From: Cellvibrio mixtus subsp. mixtus J3-8
GTDB lineage: Bacteria > Pseudomonadota > Gammaproteobacteria > Pseudomonadales > Cellvibrionaceae
DNA length: 64,000 nucleotides
Reading direction: 5' to 3'
NCBI RefSeq assembly: GCF_000766945.1
Contig: NZ_KN266207.1
Span: 699,290 to 763,289, forward strand
Part shown: piece after piece, positions 1-8,229 of the stretch
How the letters are laid out: every line of letters begins with the position of its first letter
Position numbering within the stretch: position 1 is the first letter of the stretch
Position numbers and translations under genes: made by a program
Notes under the pieces: model-generated
What the model saw: the letters and a program-made list of their open reading frames with translations, nothing else
Database searches by the model: none
Told to the model about the DNA's origin: nothing

Positions 1-2
1 TA

Positions 3-788
3 AAATTAATTGCAACCCAGTCTTCACAATCTGTCACTAGGCAAAGCCAGGATATCAATAGCATCGCCAGTGCTATCTATGAAATGAGTAATGCTGCGCA
101 ACAGGTGGCAGACCATGCTGATAACGTTGCGCAAGCTGCCACAAAAGCCCAGCAGGATGCGGAGCGGGGTTATACCAATCTACATGCGACCATCGCTTCT
201 ACCCAGGCGCTTGCCGCCAATATAGAACAGGCGGCCAAAGGTATTGATGCATTGGCGGGAGCCAGTAATGAAATTGGTGCAGTGCTAAATGTAATTCGTT
301 CGATTGCAGAGCAAACCAATCTGCTTGCGTTAAATGCCGCTATTGAGGCCGCGCGCGCCGGTGAGCAAGGGCGCGGTTTTGCTGTAGTGGCTGATGAGGT
401 TCGCTCATTGGCAAGCCGCACCCAAACTTCAACGGAAGAGGTGGATAAAATGGTAAAACGATTCCAGACAAACTCGGTGCAGGCATTTGAAAAAATGCGT
501 GTGGCGGAAGACCAGGCTCACGCTAATGTGAGTGCGGCGGGCGATTCAGGGCATTCAATCCAGCAAGTGCTTTCGGCGGTTTCCGAATTGGGTCATTTGA
601 ATCGGGAGATTTCAGCATCCGTACATGAACAAAGCCATGTGGCCGAAGATATTAATAACAACATCACGCGCATCAATAATAACAGTGATGAAAACCATCA
701 ACGGGTACAGGAGACATTGCTTGCCTCGGAACGGGTCGCTCGTATCACCGGTGAAATACAACGGCAGTTAGCGAACTATAAAACCTGA
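3..788 (+). CDS. Methyl-accepting chemotaxis protein, C-terminal part (5' end outside window)
   Basis: The reading frame is open from base 3 and gives 261 visible residues, so the sensor and membrane parts lie to the left of the window. The visible part is the long helical signalling domain of chemoreceptors. It carries the very conserved hairpin tip ([19 protein letters not shown], then [15 protein letters not shown]), which in this family contacts CheA and CheW at the cytoplasmic end. Flanking Ala/Gln/Glu-rich heptads fit the coiled-coil adaptation region. The ligand cannot be told because the sensor domain is missing. It ends just before a hairpin shared with the convergent gene to the right. 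Confidence 0.95.
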   Translation, partial: KLIATQSSQSVTRQSQDINSIASAIYEMSNAAQQVADHADNVAQAATKAQQDAERGYTNLHATIASTQALAANIEQAAKGIDALAGASNEIGAVLNVIRSIAEQTNLLALNAAIEAARAGEQGRGFAVVADEVRSLASRTQTSTEEVDKMVKRFQTNSVQAFEKMRVAEDQAHANVSAAGDSGHSIQQVLSAVSELGHLNREISASVHEQSHVAEDINNNITRINNNSDENHQRVQETLLASERVARITGEIQRQLANYKT

Positions 789-793
789 ATAGA

Positions 794-821
794 AAAATCC
801 GGGTATGCAGCCGGATTTTTT
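794..821. terminator. Bidirectional rho-independent terminator
   Basis: An AAAATCCGG / CCGGATTTT stem with an eight-base loop is followed by a T-run on the plus strand and, read the other way, by a T-rich stretch on the minus strand. It lies between two convergent genes, so it probably ends both transcripts. Confidence 0.75.
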
Positions 822-847
822 AATTGAAGAATAAATTAAACAAAAAA

Positions 848-1717
848 TTAATTACAGAATGTTGGATTGTATTGATAAATGAATTGGGTTTTTGTCACTG
901 AGCTGGTTGAGTTCCAGCTGCTTAAGGTTTGTATTGCATCAAAGGATTGTTTGGCCCGGTTAACAACGGCTTTGGTGTAATCTGCGCTGGGGTCTTCGTA
1001 TTTGAATGACACTTCTACCACCACTGGCTTTTGCGAGCCGCTTGGCACACTGCTGTACCACAGGGTTACGCTTACTTCAGCATCAATAGAACCCAAGTCG
1101 ATAATTCCACCGTCATAAACCCGCTCATAAATTGATAAGTTTCCTACCAGCGATAATGTGGTTGAGTCAGCAATCCCGTAATTGGTATCAAAGCCGGGAA
1201 AGTGCACATTAATATCTTCGAAATTATTAATAGTGCGCGTATTAGGGGATGTTGTTGAGTGTCCGTAAACGATATTGAATGCGGTGCCGCTTTTGCTGCC
1301 GATATCGGCTTCGAGTTTTGTCTTTGCCTGGTTGCTGGATGCAGATAAATCTTCAAAGTCGGCAATATAGGAATCCGGGCTGCGGAATTTCAGGGTAACT
1401 TCGGACTGACCGTTTTCAATGCGATCGCGGAAAATGTAACCCAGGTCATCCAGCAAGCAGCTGCCGGCAGTATCGTAAAATTTTACAGTGCGGGTTTTAT
1501 CCAATGTCAAACTGCCGGAAACGTCACGCGCAATAGCTGACTCTACGGCTCCGGTAAAGCTTGCGAAATAATCTGCGACTTTGGTGGATTCTGTAGCCGA
1601 GGTAAACAGGGCAGGGTTTAACAGCAATTTGTATTCGCGGGTGGTCACATCCGGATTGGCCATTACAGCCGCAGGCAAGGTAAAAATACTGGCAAAGAGG
1701 AGCGGGATTTTTTTCAT
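848..1717 (-). CDS. Secreted protein of unknown function
   Basis: I do not recognise this 289-residue protein. The start at 1717 is chosen because an AAAGGATC ribosome site lies about 6-8 bases upstream and the protein then opens with a textbook Sec signal peptide (MKKIPLLFASIFTLPAAVMA, cleaved after the final Ala). An in-frame codon further upstream would bury that signal. The mature part is rich in Ser/Thr and alternating hydrophobic residues, suggesting an all-beta exported protein. Two cysteines, one near residue 92 and one close to the C-terminus, could form a disulphide. It is a single gene, convergent with the chemoreceptor and divergent from rimO. The periplasm or exterior is likely; no function is proposed. 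Confidence 0.7.
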   Translation of the reverse strand: MKKIPLLFASIFTLPAAVMANPDVTTREYKLLLNPALFTSATESTKVADYFASFTGAVESAIARDVSGSLTLDKTRTVKFYDTAGSCLLDDLGYIFRDRIENGQSEVTLKFRSPDSYIADFEDLSASSNQAKTKLEADIGSKSGTAFNIVYGHSTTSPNTRTINNFEDINVHFPGFDTNYGIADSTTLSLVGNLSIYERVYDGGIIDLGSIDAEVSVTLWYSSVPSGSQKPVVVEVSFKYEDPSADYTKAVVNRAKQSFDAIQTLSSWNSTSSVTKTQFIYQYNPTFCN

Positions 1718-1899
1718 GGATGATCCTTTCGGGTTAACAATGAGGAGCTCCGAACCTAGCATTCCTGTATGACAATTCCCTGAAAGCCGTATGACGGTTT
1801 AGTGATGCGGGTTTTTATAACCATCTACTACATGCAAAACGCTCGCTAAACCCCTACAATAGCCGCCTTTTTTCTGTCCCCCGGACTTCATGAGCCTTT

Positions 1900-3303
1900 A
1901 TGACCGTAAATTCCTTTGATCCAAGCCAAACCACTACCCTGGATACCCCTGCCAAAACCCTGGCCAGTCAGGTGCAATCCGGTGGCAATAAAGGAAATAC
2001 CATTGGTTTTGTGTCGCTTGGCTGCCCCAAGAATCTGGTGGATTCCGAGCGCATCCTCACCCAGTTGCGCACGGAGGGTTACAACATTGTGCCCACCTAT
2101 AACGATGCTGATATGGTGATTGTAAATACCTGTGGTTTTATCGACAGCGCTGTGCAGGAGTCACTGGGTGCTATCGGTGAAGCGTTGGCGGAAAACGGTA
2201 AGGTGCTGGTCACCGGGTGTTTGGGGGCAAAAAAAGACGAAATCATTCAGGTTCATCCCAATGTATTGGGAATCACCGGCGCGCATGCGTATGAAGAGGT
2301 GTTGTCACAAGTTCACCAGCATTTGCCGCCCAAGCCACAGCACAATCCATTCACTGATTTGGTGCCGCCGCAAGGCATCAAACTGACTCCACGCCATTAT
2401 GCGTATTTAAAAATATCGGAAGGCTGCAACCACTCTTGCAGTTTCTGCATTATCCCGGATATGCGTGGCAAACTGGTGAGTCGCCCCATCGGGCAAGTAA
2501 TGGGTGAGGCGGAGCGCCTGGTAAAAGCCGGTGTAAAGGAGTTGCTGGTTATTTCACAAGATACTTCCGCCTACGGTGTCGATATTAAACACCGTACCGA
2601 TTTCTGGGATGGTCGCCCGCTAAAAACTGACATGTATCAACTTGCCGCTGCCTTGGGTGAATTGGGTGTCTGGGTGCGCTTGCATTATGTTTACCCATAT
2701 CCGCACGTGGATAACATTATTCCGCTGATGGCGCAGGGCAAAGTGTTGCCTTATCTGGATATTCCTTTTCAGCACGCCAGTCCCACCTTGTTGCGCAAAA
2801 TGCGTCGCCCGGGTCAGGTAGAAAAAACATTGGAACGTATCAAAAACTGGCGCGAGCAAGTGCCAAACCTCACCATTCGTTCTACGTTCATTGTGGGCTT
2901 TCCGGGCGAAACGGAAGAGGATTTTCAGGAGTTGCTGAATTTCCTGGAAGAAGCACAACTGGACCGCGTTGGCTGTTTCCAATATTCACCGGTTGATGGT
3001 GCCAAGGCCAATGATTTGCCAAATCCAGTACCTGATGACATCAAGCAAGAGCGCTATGATCGCTTCATGCAATTACAACAGCGAATTTCGACTGAACGTT
3101 TGAAACGTAAAGTGGGTCAAACCTTACAAGTATTGATTGATGAAGTCGATGAAGAAGGTGCAATTGGCCGCTGTTTTGCGGATGCACCTGAAATCGACGG
3201 TTGTGTTTATTTAAATGGCGAAGAAGATGTAAAACCGGGTGATCTTGTGAATGTATTGATTGAGCATTCGGATGAATATGACCTTTGGGGTTCGAAGGTT
3301 TAA
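1900..3303 (+). CDS. rimO: Ribosomal protein S12 methylthiotransferase RimO
   Basis: RimO is a radical-SAM enzyme that methylthiolates the conserved aspartate of ribosomal protein S12. The 467-residue product has the three-part family layout. The N-terminal UPF0004 domain has cysteines at about 42, 78 and 107 (SLGCPKN, NTCGF, TGCLG) for the auxiliary cluster. The radical-SAM motif CNHSCSFC at 176-183 holds the second 4Fe-4S cluster. A C-terminal TRAM domain ends in a DLWG segment. The S12-specific form rather than the tRNA-specific MiaB is indicated by the [11 protein letters not shown] start. A strong terminator follows. The 27 or so Thr/Gln-rich residues before the catalytic core look like a variable leader. 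Confidence 0.97.
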   Translation: MTVNSFDPSQTTTLDTPAKTLASQVQSGGNKGNTIGFVSLGCPKNLVDSERILTQLRTEGYNIVPTYNDADMVIVNTCGFIDSAVQESLGAIGEALAENGKVLVTGCLGAKKDEIIQVHPNVLGITGAHAYEEVLSQVHQHLPPKPQHNPFTDLVPPQGIKLTPRHYAYLKISEGCNHSCSFCIIPDMRGKLVSRPIGQVMGEAERLVKAGVKELLVISQDTSAYGVDIKHRTDFWDGRPLKTDMYQLAAALGELGVWVRLHYVYPYPHVDNIIPLMAQGKVLPYLDIPFQHASPTLLRKMRRPGQVEKTLERIKNWREQVPNLTIRSTFIVGFPGETEEDFQELLNFLEEAQLDRVGCFQYSPVDGAKANDLPNPVPDDIKQERYDRFMQLQQRISTERLKRKVGQTLQVLIDEVDEEGAIGRCFADAPEIDGCVYLNGEEDVKPGDLVNVLIEHSDEYDLWGSKV

Positions 3304-3312
3304 ATAGTCCCG

Positions 3313-3354
3313 AAAAAATCCCCTGTTCGCCACAAGTGACAGGGGATTTTTTTT
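3313..3354 (+). terminator. Rho-independent terminator of rimO
   Basis: A long stem (AAAAAATCCCCTGT paired with ACAGGGGATTTTTT) is followed by a run of T. It starts 10 bases after the rimO stop codon. Confidence 0.9.
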
Positions 3355-3390
3355 ATGGGTTATAGTAATTTTTTATGGGCTATAGTAATT
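3350..3390 (+). repeat. Short tandem duplication after the rimO terminator
   Basis: Two adjacent copies of about 20 bases, TTTTATGGGYTATAGTAATT, differ at one base. The first overlaps the T-tail of the terminator. They lie just upstream of the next gene's ribosome site. Confidence 0.7.
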
Positions 3391-3412
3391 CAAATTGGTT
3401 CTGGAGCTTGTT

Positions 3413-3670
3413 ATGGCTGAAGTCCAGCATTTACCCGGACAGCACAAATTTGTGATTCAACAGGATGGTGAAGAGGACGCAGTACTTGCGTATCGCCTAT
3501 CCACGCAAGGCGATAAAGCTTCAGTGGATTTTTACAGCACCTATGTTCCACCCGCGTTGCGCGGTAAAGGCCTTGCGGAGAAATTAGTGTACTGCGGATT
3601 AAAATGGGCAAAGGAGCAGGGCTTTCACATTGAAGCCAGCTGCTGGTATGTAGCGAAATTTATTCGCTAA
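3413..3670 (+). CDS. Small GNAT-like N-acetyltransferase (COG2388 type)
   Basis: This 85-residue protein fits the single-domain Gtn/YjdJ-like branch of the GNAT fold. The acetyl-CoA-binding segment is visible as PALRGKGLAEKLV at about residues 44-56, and the C-terminal WYVAKFIR is typical of this short family. The start at the ATG at 3413 is preferred over a TTG 18 bases earlier because GGAG sits about 7 bases upstream. The family is usually of unknown substrate. A prepilin-like gene follows 15 bases later on the same strand, so the two may be co-transcribed, but no functional link is evident. Confidence 0.75.
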   Translation: MAEVQHLPGQHKFVIQQDGEEDAVLAYRLSTQGDKASVDFYSTYVPPALRGKGLAEKLVYCGLKWAKEQGFHIEASCWYVAKFIR

Positions 3671-3691
3671 CAGTAATCAAGGATTATGTCT

Positions 3692-4168
3692 ATGCCAATG
3701 CGAGGTTTTACTTTAATTGAAGTACTGGTAGTCATGGCGATTATTGCCATTCTCGCACTGTTGGCTTTGCCATCGCCTGATCCCGCAATCGCTCGCAAAC
3801 AGGTTATTGAATCGATCGACCTGATCGAGGACTACAAAAAGTTGGTTGCCTTTTATCATAAAAGTGCACAGGTTTTTTTGAAAAATAACCAGGAAGCGGG
3901 CATTCCTGCTGCGGATAAAATCTTAGGCAATTATATTGACCGTGTGGAGATGGAAAATGGTGCTTTTCATTTGCATTTTGGCAATAAGGCTCATCCTTCC
4001 ATAAAAAATAAAACACTGACTATCCAACCGATTGTCGTTACCGGCTCACCGCAAAGCCCGATCTCCTGGATTTGCGGCAGGGCAGTTGCACCTGATGGGA
4101 TGCAAGCTGTGGGTGAAAATAGAACGACTATAGAAATAAAAGATTTGCCCTTGAATTGCAGAATATAA
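3692..4168 (+). CDS. Type IV pilin-like protein (prepilin)
   Basis: The N-terminus is a class III signal: a short basic leader (MPMRG) followed by FTLIEVLVVMAIIAILALLALP, so prepilin peptidase should cleave after the Gly and methylate the Phe. Glu at +5 of the mature protein is present. About 158 residues is the size of a pilin or pseudopilin. Two cysteines (WICGRA and LPLNCRI) close to the C-terminus match the disulphide D-loop of type IV pilins. The ATG at 3692 is preferred because AAGGA lies 8 bases before it; an ATG at 3686 is too close. No pilus assembly genes adjoin it. It may be a minor or species-specific pilin. Confidence 0.8.
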   Translation: MPMRGFTLIEVLVVMAIIAILALLALPSPDPAIARKQVIESIDLIEDYKKLVAFYHKSAQVFLKNNQEAGIPAADKILGNYIDRVEMENGAFHLHFGNKAHPSIKNKTLTIQPIVVTGSPQSPISWICGRAVAPDGMQAVGENRTTIEIKDLPLNCRI

Positions 4169-4235
4169 ATACGTCAGTTTTTCGCACGTTTTTTTGTTAA
4201 AGTACCCGCCATAATTTTTGGTAAAGGTTGTATGT

Positions 4236-5090
4236 ATGGCAATGTCTCATAGTGCTGTTTCTCCCCAGTCAATTCCCCAGGTTAAAAATATCATTGCGGT
4301 GGCGTCGGGCAAGGGCGGCGTAGGTAAATCTACCACGGCGGTAAACCTTGCCTTGGCGCTCGCTGCGGAAGGTGCGCGCGTTGGTATTCTCGATGCGGAT
4401 ATTTACGGCCCCAGCCAGCCACATATGTTGGGTATAGGCCAGCGCCGCCCGGAGATCGTTGGTGAGCCAGGCAAGCAACAAATGGTGCCGTTACAAGCGT
4501 ATGGAATCCAGTCTATCTCTATGGGTTATCTTGTTACCGAAGAAACACCCATGCTATGGCGCGGCCCTATGGCGACAGGAGCACTGCAACAATTATTGAT
4601 GCAAACTCGTTGGGATAATCTGGATTATCTGGTTATCGACATGCCTCCAGGCACTGGCGATATTCAAATCACGCTCGCGCAAAAGGTGCCGGTAACGGGA
4701 GCGGTGATTGTGACTACACCGCAAGACATTGCATTGCTCGATGCGAAAAAAGGCATTGAAATGTTTCGCAAAGTGAATGTGCCGGTATTTGGTGTTGTAG
4801 AAAATATGGCGATCCATATTTGCTCTAATTGTGGCCATGAAGAGCACATTTTCGGTGCCGGTGGTGGCGAACGTATTGCACGGGATTACCACACTGAATT
4901 GCTGGGCTCTTTGCCGTTGGATTTATCGATCCGCGCGGATGCTGATGCGGGTAAACCTTCTGTTGCTGCCAACCCGGATTCTGCCATTAGTCAGCGTTAC
5001 CGCGATATCGCACGCAAATTAATTGCCAATGTGGACGTTCATAATGCGCAGGCAACTGGTTTTCCCGATATAGAAATAGCGGATGATTGA
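4236..5090 (+). CDS. apbC: Iron-sulfur cluster carrier protein ApbC/Mrp
   Basis: This P-loop ATPase of the Mrp/NBP35 family binds and hands over Fe-S clusters in the cytoplasm. The deviant Walker A GKGGVGKST lies at residues 25-33. The CSNC pair (Cys196, Cys199), which bridges a cluster across the dimer, is present, as is the family stretch DYLVIDMPPGTGD. At 284 residues it lacks the N-terminal MIP18/DUF59-like domain that many bacterial Mrp proteins of about 360 residues carry. The ATG at 4236 has AAAGG about 8 bases upstream. It is a single gene followed by a terminator. Confidence 0.93.
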   Translation: MAMSHSAVSPQSIPQVKNIIAVASGKGGVGKSTTAVNLALALAAEGARVGILDADIYGPSQPHMLGIGQRRPEIVGEPGKQQMVPLQAYGIQSISMGYLVTEETPMLWRGPMATGALQQLLMQTRWDNLDYLVIDMPPGTGDIQITLAQKVPVTGAVIVTTPQDIALLDAKKGIEMFRKVNVPVFGVVENMAIHICSNCGHEEHIFGAGGGERIARDYHTELLGSLPLDLSIRADADAGKPSVAANPDSAISQRYRDIARKLIANVDVHNAQATGFPDIEIADD

Positions 5091-5116
5091 TAGCAATTTA
5101 ATTGTGATTCATCAAT

Positions 5117-5148
5117 AGCCCGATTTGCTGGTCGAATCGGGCTTTTTG
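5117..5148 (+). terminator. Rho-independent terminator of apbC
   Basis: A nine-base stem AGCCCGATT / AATCGGGCT is followed by TTTTG-TT, located 27 bases after the apbC stop codon. Confidence 0.88.
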
Positions 5149-5170
5149 TTACTGGGAATACAGGATTTTT

Positions 5171-6799
5171 ATGCGCCTTCTGCACGCATTATTGATGGTA
5201 ATTAGCTGGCTAATATATTGTCCTTTGATAGCTACTGCGGGAACCTATCAAACACTAAAAGAAAATTGCGATGGCTTTCCACAATTGCCGGTTGTGAGTG
5301 TGGAGGGGACTTGCGTTGGATTAGTGATACAACGCACAGGGCAACCGCTTTTAAAAATGCCGCGCAGTTTGCTCCAAACGGAAGACAATAAATTATTGAT
5401 TGTTGATATGGGAGCATGGGTAAGCAAGCGTGGGCAGTTACTTGCATTGGATTATAAAAAAACAAATACTCCGCTTAAGGTTTTGCTATCACAATTAAAC
5501 CTGCCGCATAAAATTTTGTTTGGTCCAAAGGGAAAGATTTATATTGCGGAGGCTAATCGTATCCAGCGTTTCGAGTGGAAAGATGGTGCGATATCCAATT
5601 TGCAAACAGTGATCGATGATCTTCCTTACCACATTGAATATTTGCATCCACTTAAGAATTTTATTTTTGATGCGCAAGGAAATTTATTGGTTAATATTGG
5701 TAGTTCATCTGATCATTGTGAAAAGAAGGTCTCGTTAACGGATTGTATAAACGGTGCCGAGGCCAGTATTCGTCGCTATAACTACAATAAGGAAACCGAC
5801 AGTTTTTCAAAAGACTATGAGGTGGTTGCTCGAGGCTTGCGTAACTCAATGGCGTTGGCGATCCATAGTTCCGGGACTTTTTTACAAGCCGAAAACAGCC
5901 TGGATTTTCCCGATGCCAATGAGCCATATGAAGAATTAAATATTATTCAACCGAATAAGTTTTATGGCTGGCCGGTGTGTTACAACCGAAATGTGGGTAT
6001 TGATGGAAATGATTGTCGTGAAGCTGGTTACCAGCAGCCATGGACTTTATTGCCACCTCACGTAGCACCCTTGGATATGCTTTATTATCAGCACACTAAA
6101 TTACCCCAATTGACGAACACATTGTTAATGAGTTGGCACGGTTACCGTGTGGCTGGTAATCGTTTGGTAGCTTATGAGATTGATGGACAGGGCCGCCCGA
6201 CATTACAACAACAGGCTTATTTCTGGCGCGCACCAGATCAGCCTGGTGGGAAATATACGCAGCATTTAATGCAACCCAAAGGCGGGTTTGGCAATGAAAG
6301 TAATTCAAGCGAACGGGTCGCGCAACACCAGGAAATTATTTCGCAGTGGCATCCTTTACCTGATACCAGGCCCGAAGGTGCGCCAGTTGGTTTAACCCAG
6401 GCTAACGACGGCAGCGTGTTTATTGTAGATGATCGCAATGCGGCAATCTTACGTTTATCCAATGGTAGAGCCTATAGTCCGCAACAATCTTCATTAGCGC
6501 CTGCGCGTGGCGTATCAGTAAAATCATTAAAGCCACCGCAAAAAGTAAATACACTTCTGCAACAACGCTGCGCTCATTGCCATGCCGAGCTAGTCAAAGG
6601 CCCAGCACAATTATTAAACCCTAATCACTGGTTGCAGCGCGTTGATAGTGAATATACCTTGTTGGAGCAGCGTGTATTTATGGATAAAGTCCGCCCCATG
6701 CCAGCAGATGGACAACTGACGTCCGCTGAAAAAATAATATTAAAAAATTGGCTGGATACTATCAGGAAGGCAGCTGCTTTCCCTCAGCGCAATAATTGA
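5171..6799 (+). CDS. Predicted PQQ-type sugar dehydrogenase fused to a cytochrome c domain
   Basis: The 542-residue product starts with a Sec signal peptide (cleavage near residue 23, ATA-GTY). About 420 residues follow that resemble the beta-propeller of the soluble glucose/sorbosone dehydrogenase family (patterns such as the propeller strand LFGPKGKIYIAE, the RGLRNSMALA segment, and GAPVGLTQANDGSVFIVDD). The last 80 residues hold a haem-binding CAHCH at 467-471 and a likely axial Met at 510 (RPMP). This suggests a periplasmic enzyme that oxidises a sugar and passes electrons through its own haem. The cofactor and substrate are inferred from family resemblance. It stands alone between terminator and prfB; no PQQ synthesis genes are nearby. 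Confidence 0.75.
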   Translation: MRLLHALLMVISWLIYCPLIATAGTYQTLKENCDGFPQLPVVSVEGTCVGLVIQRTGQPLLKMPRSLLQTEDNKLLIVDMGAWVSKRGQLLALDYKKTNTPLKVLLSQLNLPHKILFGPKGKIYIAEANRIQRFEWKDGAISNLQTVIDDLPYHIEYLHPLKNFIFDAQGNLLVNIGSSSDHCEKKVSLTDCINGAEASIRRYNYNKETDSFSKDYEVVARGLRNSMALAIHSSGTFLQAENSLDFPDANEPYEELNIIQPNKFYGWPVCYNRNVGIDGNDCREAGYQQPWTLLPPHVAPLDMLYYQHTKLPQLTNTLLMSWHGYRVAGNRLVAYEIDGQGRPTLQQQAYFWRAPDQPGGKYTQHLMQPKGGFGNESNSSERVAQHQEIISQWHPLPDTRPEGAPVGLTQANDGSVFIVDDRNAAILRLSNGRAYSPQQSSLAPARGVSVKSLKPPQKVNTLLQQRCAHCHAELVKGPAQLLNPNHWLQRVDSEYTLLEQRVFMDKVRPMPADGQLTSAEKIILKNWLDTIRKAAAFPQRNN

Positions 6800-6978
6800 T
6801 CATATATGTGGCGTCATAACTGCATTTGCGCGTAAGCTTGTGGCGCATTATCGGTACAGCGCCTCGTTTACGTTGGCGGAAAGCCGGATCGTTCGAGTTT
6901 TTGCTGTCGCCGGTGCGGCGCGATCTGTGACTGAGGGGAGGTGAGTACGATTAGCCGGGTAAAAGGGATTGCAGCGAT
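6800..6978. other. GC-rich intergenic stretch upstream of the prfB promoter
   Basis: About 180 bases hold no convincing reading frame. There is a small stem (GGCGC ... GCGCC near 6842-6865) and a GGGGAGG tract near 6936. I cannot assign a small RNA from this alone. Confidence 0.4.
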
Positions 6979-7007
6979 TTGGCCTGAGTCCCCATCTCAT
7001 GTAGAAT
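6979..7007 (+). promoter_or_regulatory. Putative sigma70 promoter of prfB
   Basis: TTGGCC and TAGAAT are separated by 17 bases and end 60 bases upstream of the prfB start codon. The -35 is a modest match and the -10 a good one; this is a visual call. Confidence 0.45.
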
Positions 7008-7066
7008 GCGCGCCTCGCTTTTTCTGCCTGTTTCAGGCCTAAACCAAGACTGAATTGCGCCTAATC

Positions 7067-8162
7067 ATGGAAATTAATCCCTTATTACTTGCCCTGAAAG
7101 ACCTGACCGACCGCACCAATGTGCTTAGGGGGTATCTTTGACTACGATCTTAAAAAAGAGCGTTTAGCAGAAGTTGAACTCGATCTCGGTGAACCTTCCG
7201 TGTGGGAGAATCCTGAGCGCGCCCAAGCGTTAGGCCGCGAACGTTCATCATTGGAGATGGTGGTAAAAACCATCGACGATCTGGACAATGGTGTGCGCGA
7301 TTCCCGTGAATTGCTGGACATGGCCGTAGAAGAAGATGACGAGTCCATGGTGGCGGATGTGCAGGCCGAACTGGAGCGTCTGGATAAACAATTGGGTGTG
7401 CTGGAGTTCCGCCGTATGTTTTCCGGAGAGACCGATGCAAACAATGCCTACCTGGATATCCAATCCGGCTCCGGCGGCACCGAGGCCCAGGATTGGGCCG
7501 AAATGGTTTTGCGGATGTATTTGCGCTGGGGCGAAGCCAAAGGCTTCAAGGTCACCCTCGAGGAAGTATCGGCTGGTGATGTGGCCGGTATCAAAAGCGC
7601 GACCATTTATTTTGAAGGCGAATATGCATTTGGTTGGTTGCGAACCGAAACCGGTGTGCATCGATTAGTGCGTAAATCGCCGTTTGATTCCGGTAATCGT
7701 CGTCACACGTCATTCTGTTCAGTCTTTGTGTCCCCCGAGATTGATGACAATATTGAAATTGAAATTAATCCCGCTGATTTGCGTATTGATACTTATCGCG
7801 CGAGTGGTGCTGGTGGCCAGCACATCAACAAAACTGATTCTGCGGTACGTATTACCCACATTCCCACCAATATTGTTGTGCAATGCCAAAACGAGCGTTC
7901 GCAACATGCCAACCGCGATAAAGCCTACAAAATGCTCCGTGCAAAAATGTACGAACAGGAAATGCAAAAGCGCAACGCGGAAAAACAGGCGATGGAAGAT
8001 AATAAATCCGATATCGGTTGGGGTAGCCAGATTCGCTCTTACGTATTGGACGACTCGCGGATTAAAGATTTACGTACAGGCGTCCAGACTTCCAACACCC
8101 AGGCGGTTCTGGACGGTGATCTTGATCAATTTATTGTTGAAAGCCTCAAAGCCGGTTTGTAA
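7067..8162 (+). CDS. prfB: Peptide chain release factor 2, with programmed +1 frameshift
   Basis: RF2 reads UGA and UAA stop codons and triggers peptide release. The gene is split over two frames. Codons 1-24 run from the ATG at 7067 to CTT at 7136-7138, where an in-frame TGA (7139-7141) follows. Skipping T7139 joins the frame starting GAC at 7140 and running to 8162, giving 364 residues (E. coli RF2 has 365). The shift site has the classical layout: an AGGGGG internal Shine-Dalgarno, TAT, CTT, TGA, C. The stop-recognition motif SPF is at 204-206 and the catalytic GGQ at 249-251. RF2 therefore autoregulates its own synthesis, as known in E. coli. lysS follows 67 bases later. Confidence 0.98.
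7126..7142 (+). promoter_or_regulatory. Programmed +1 ribosomal frameshift site of prfB
   Basis: The bases read AGGGGG-TAT-CTT-TGA-C. The G-rich tract acts as an internal Shine-Dalgarno, CTT is the slippery codon and TGA the stop that stalls the ribosome when RF2 is scarce. Both flanking frames encode RF2 sequence, which proves the shift is needed. Confidence 0.97.
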
Positions 8163-8229
8163 TTTATTTTTGTTGGGTCAATCCTTAATTTTTCAGTCCT
8201 AAACCTTTTAGTAGATATCAGTGAAGACT

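Noticed and set aside
6830-6978. Possible small RNA upstream of prfB
   Set aside because: Only short, weak stems and no clear promoter plus terminator pair; cannot be supported by eye.
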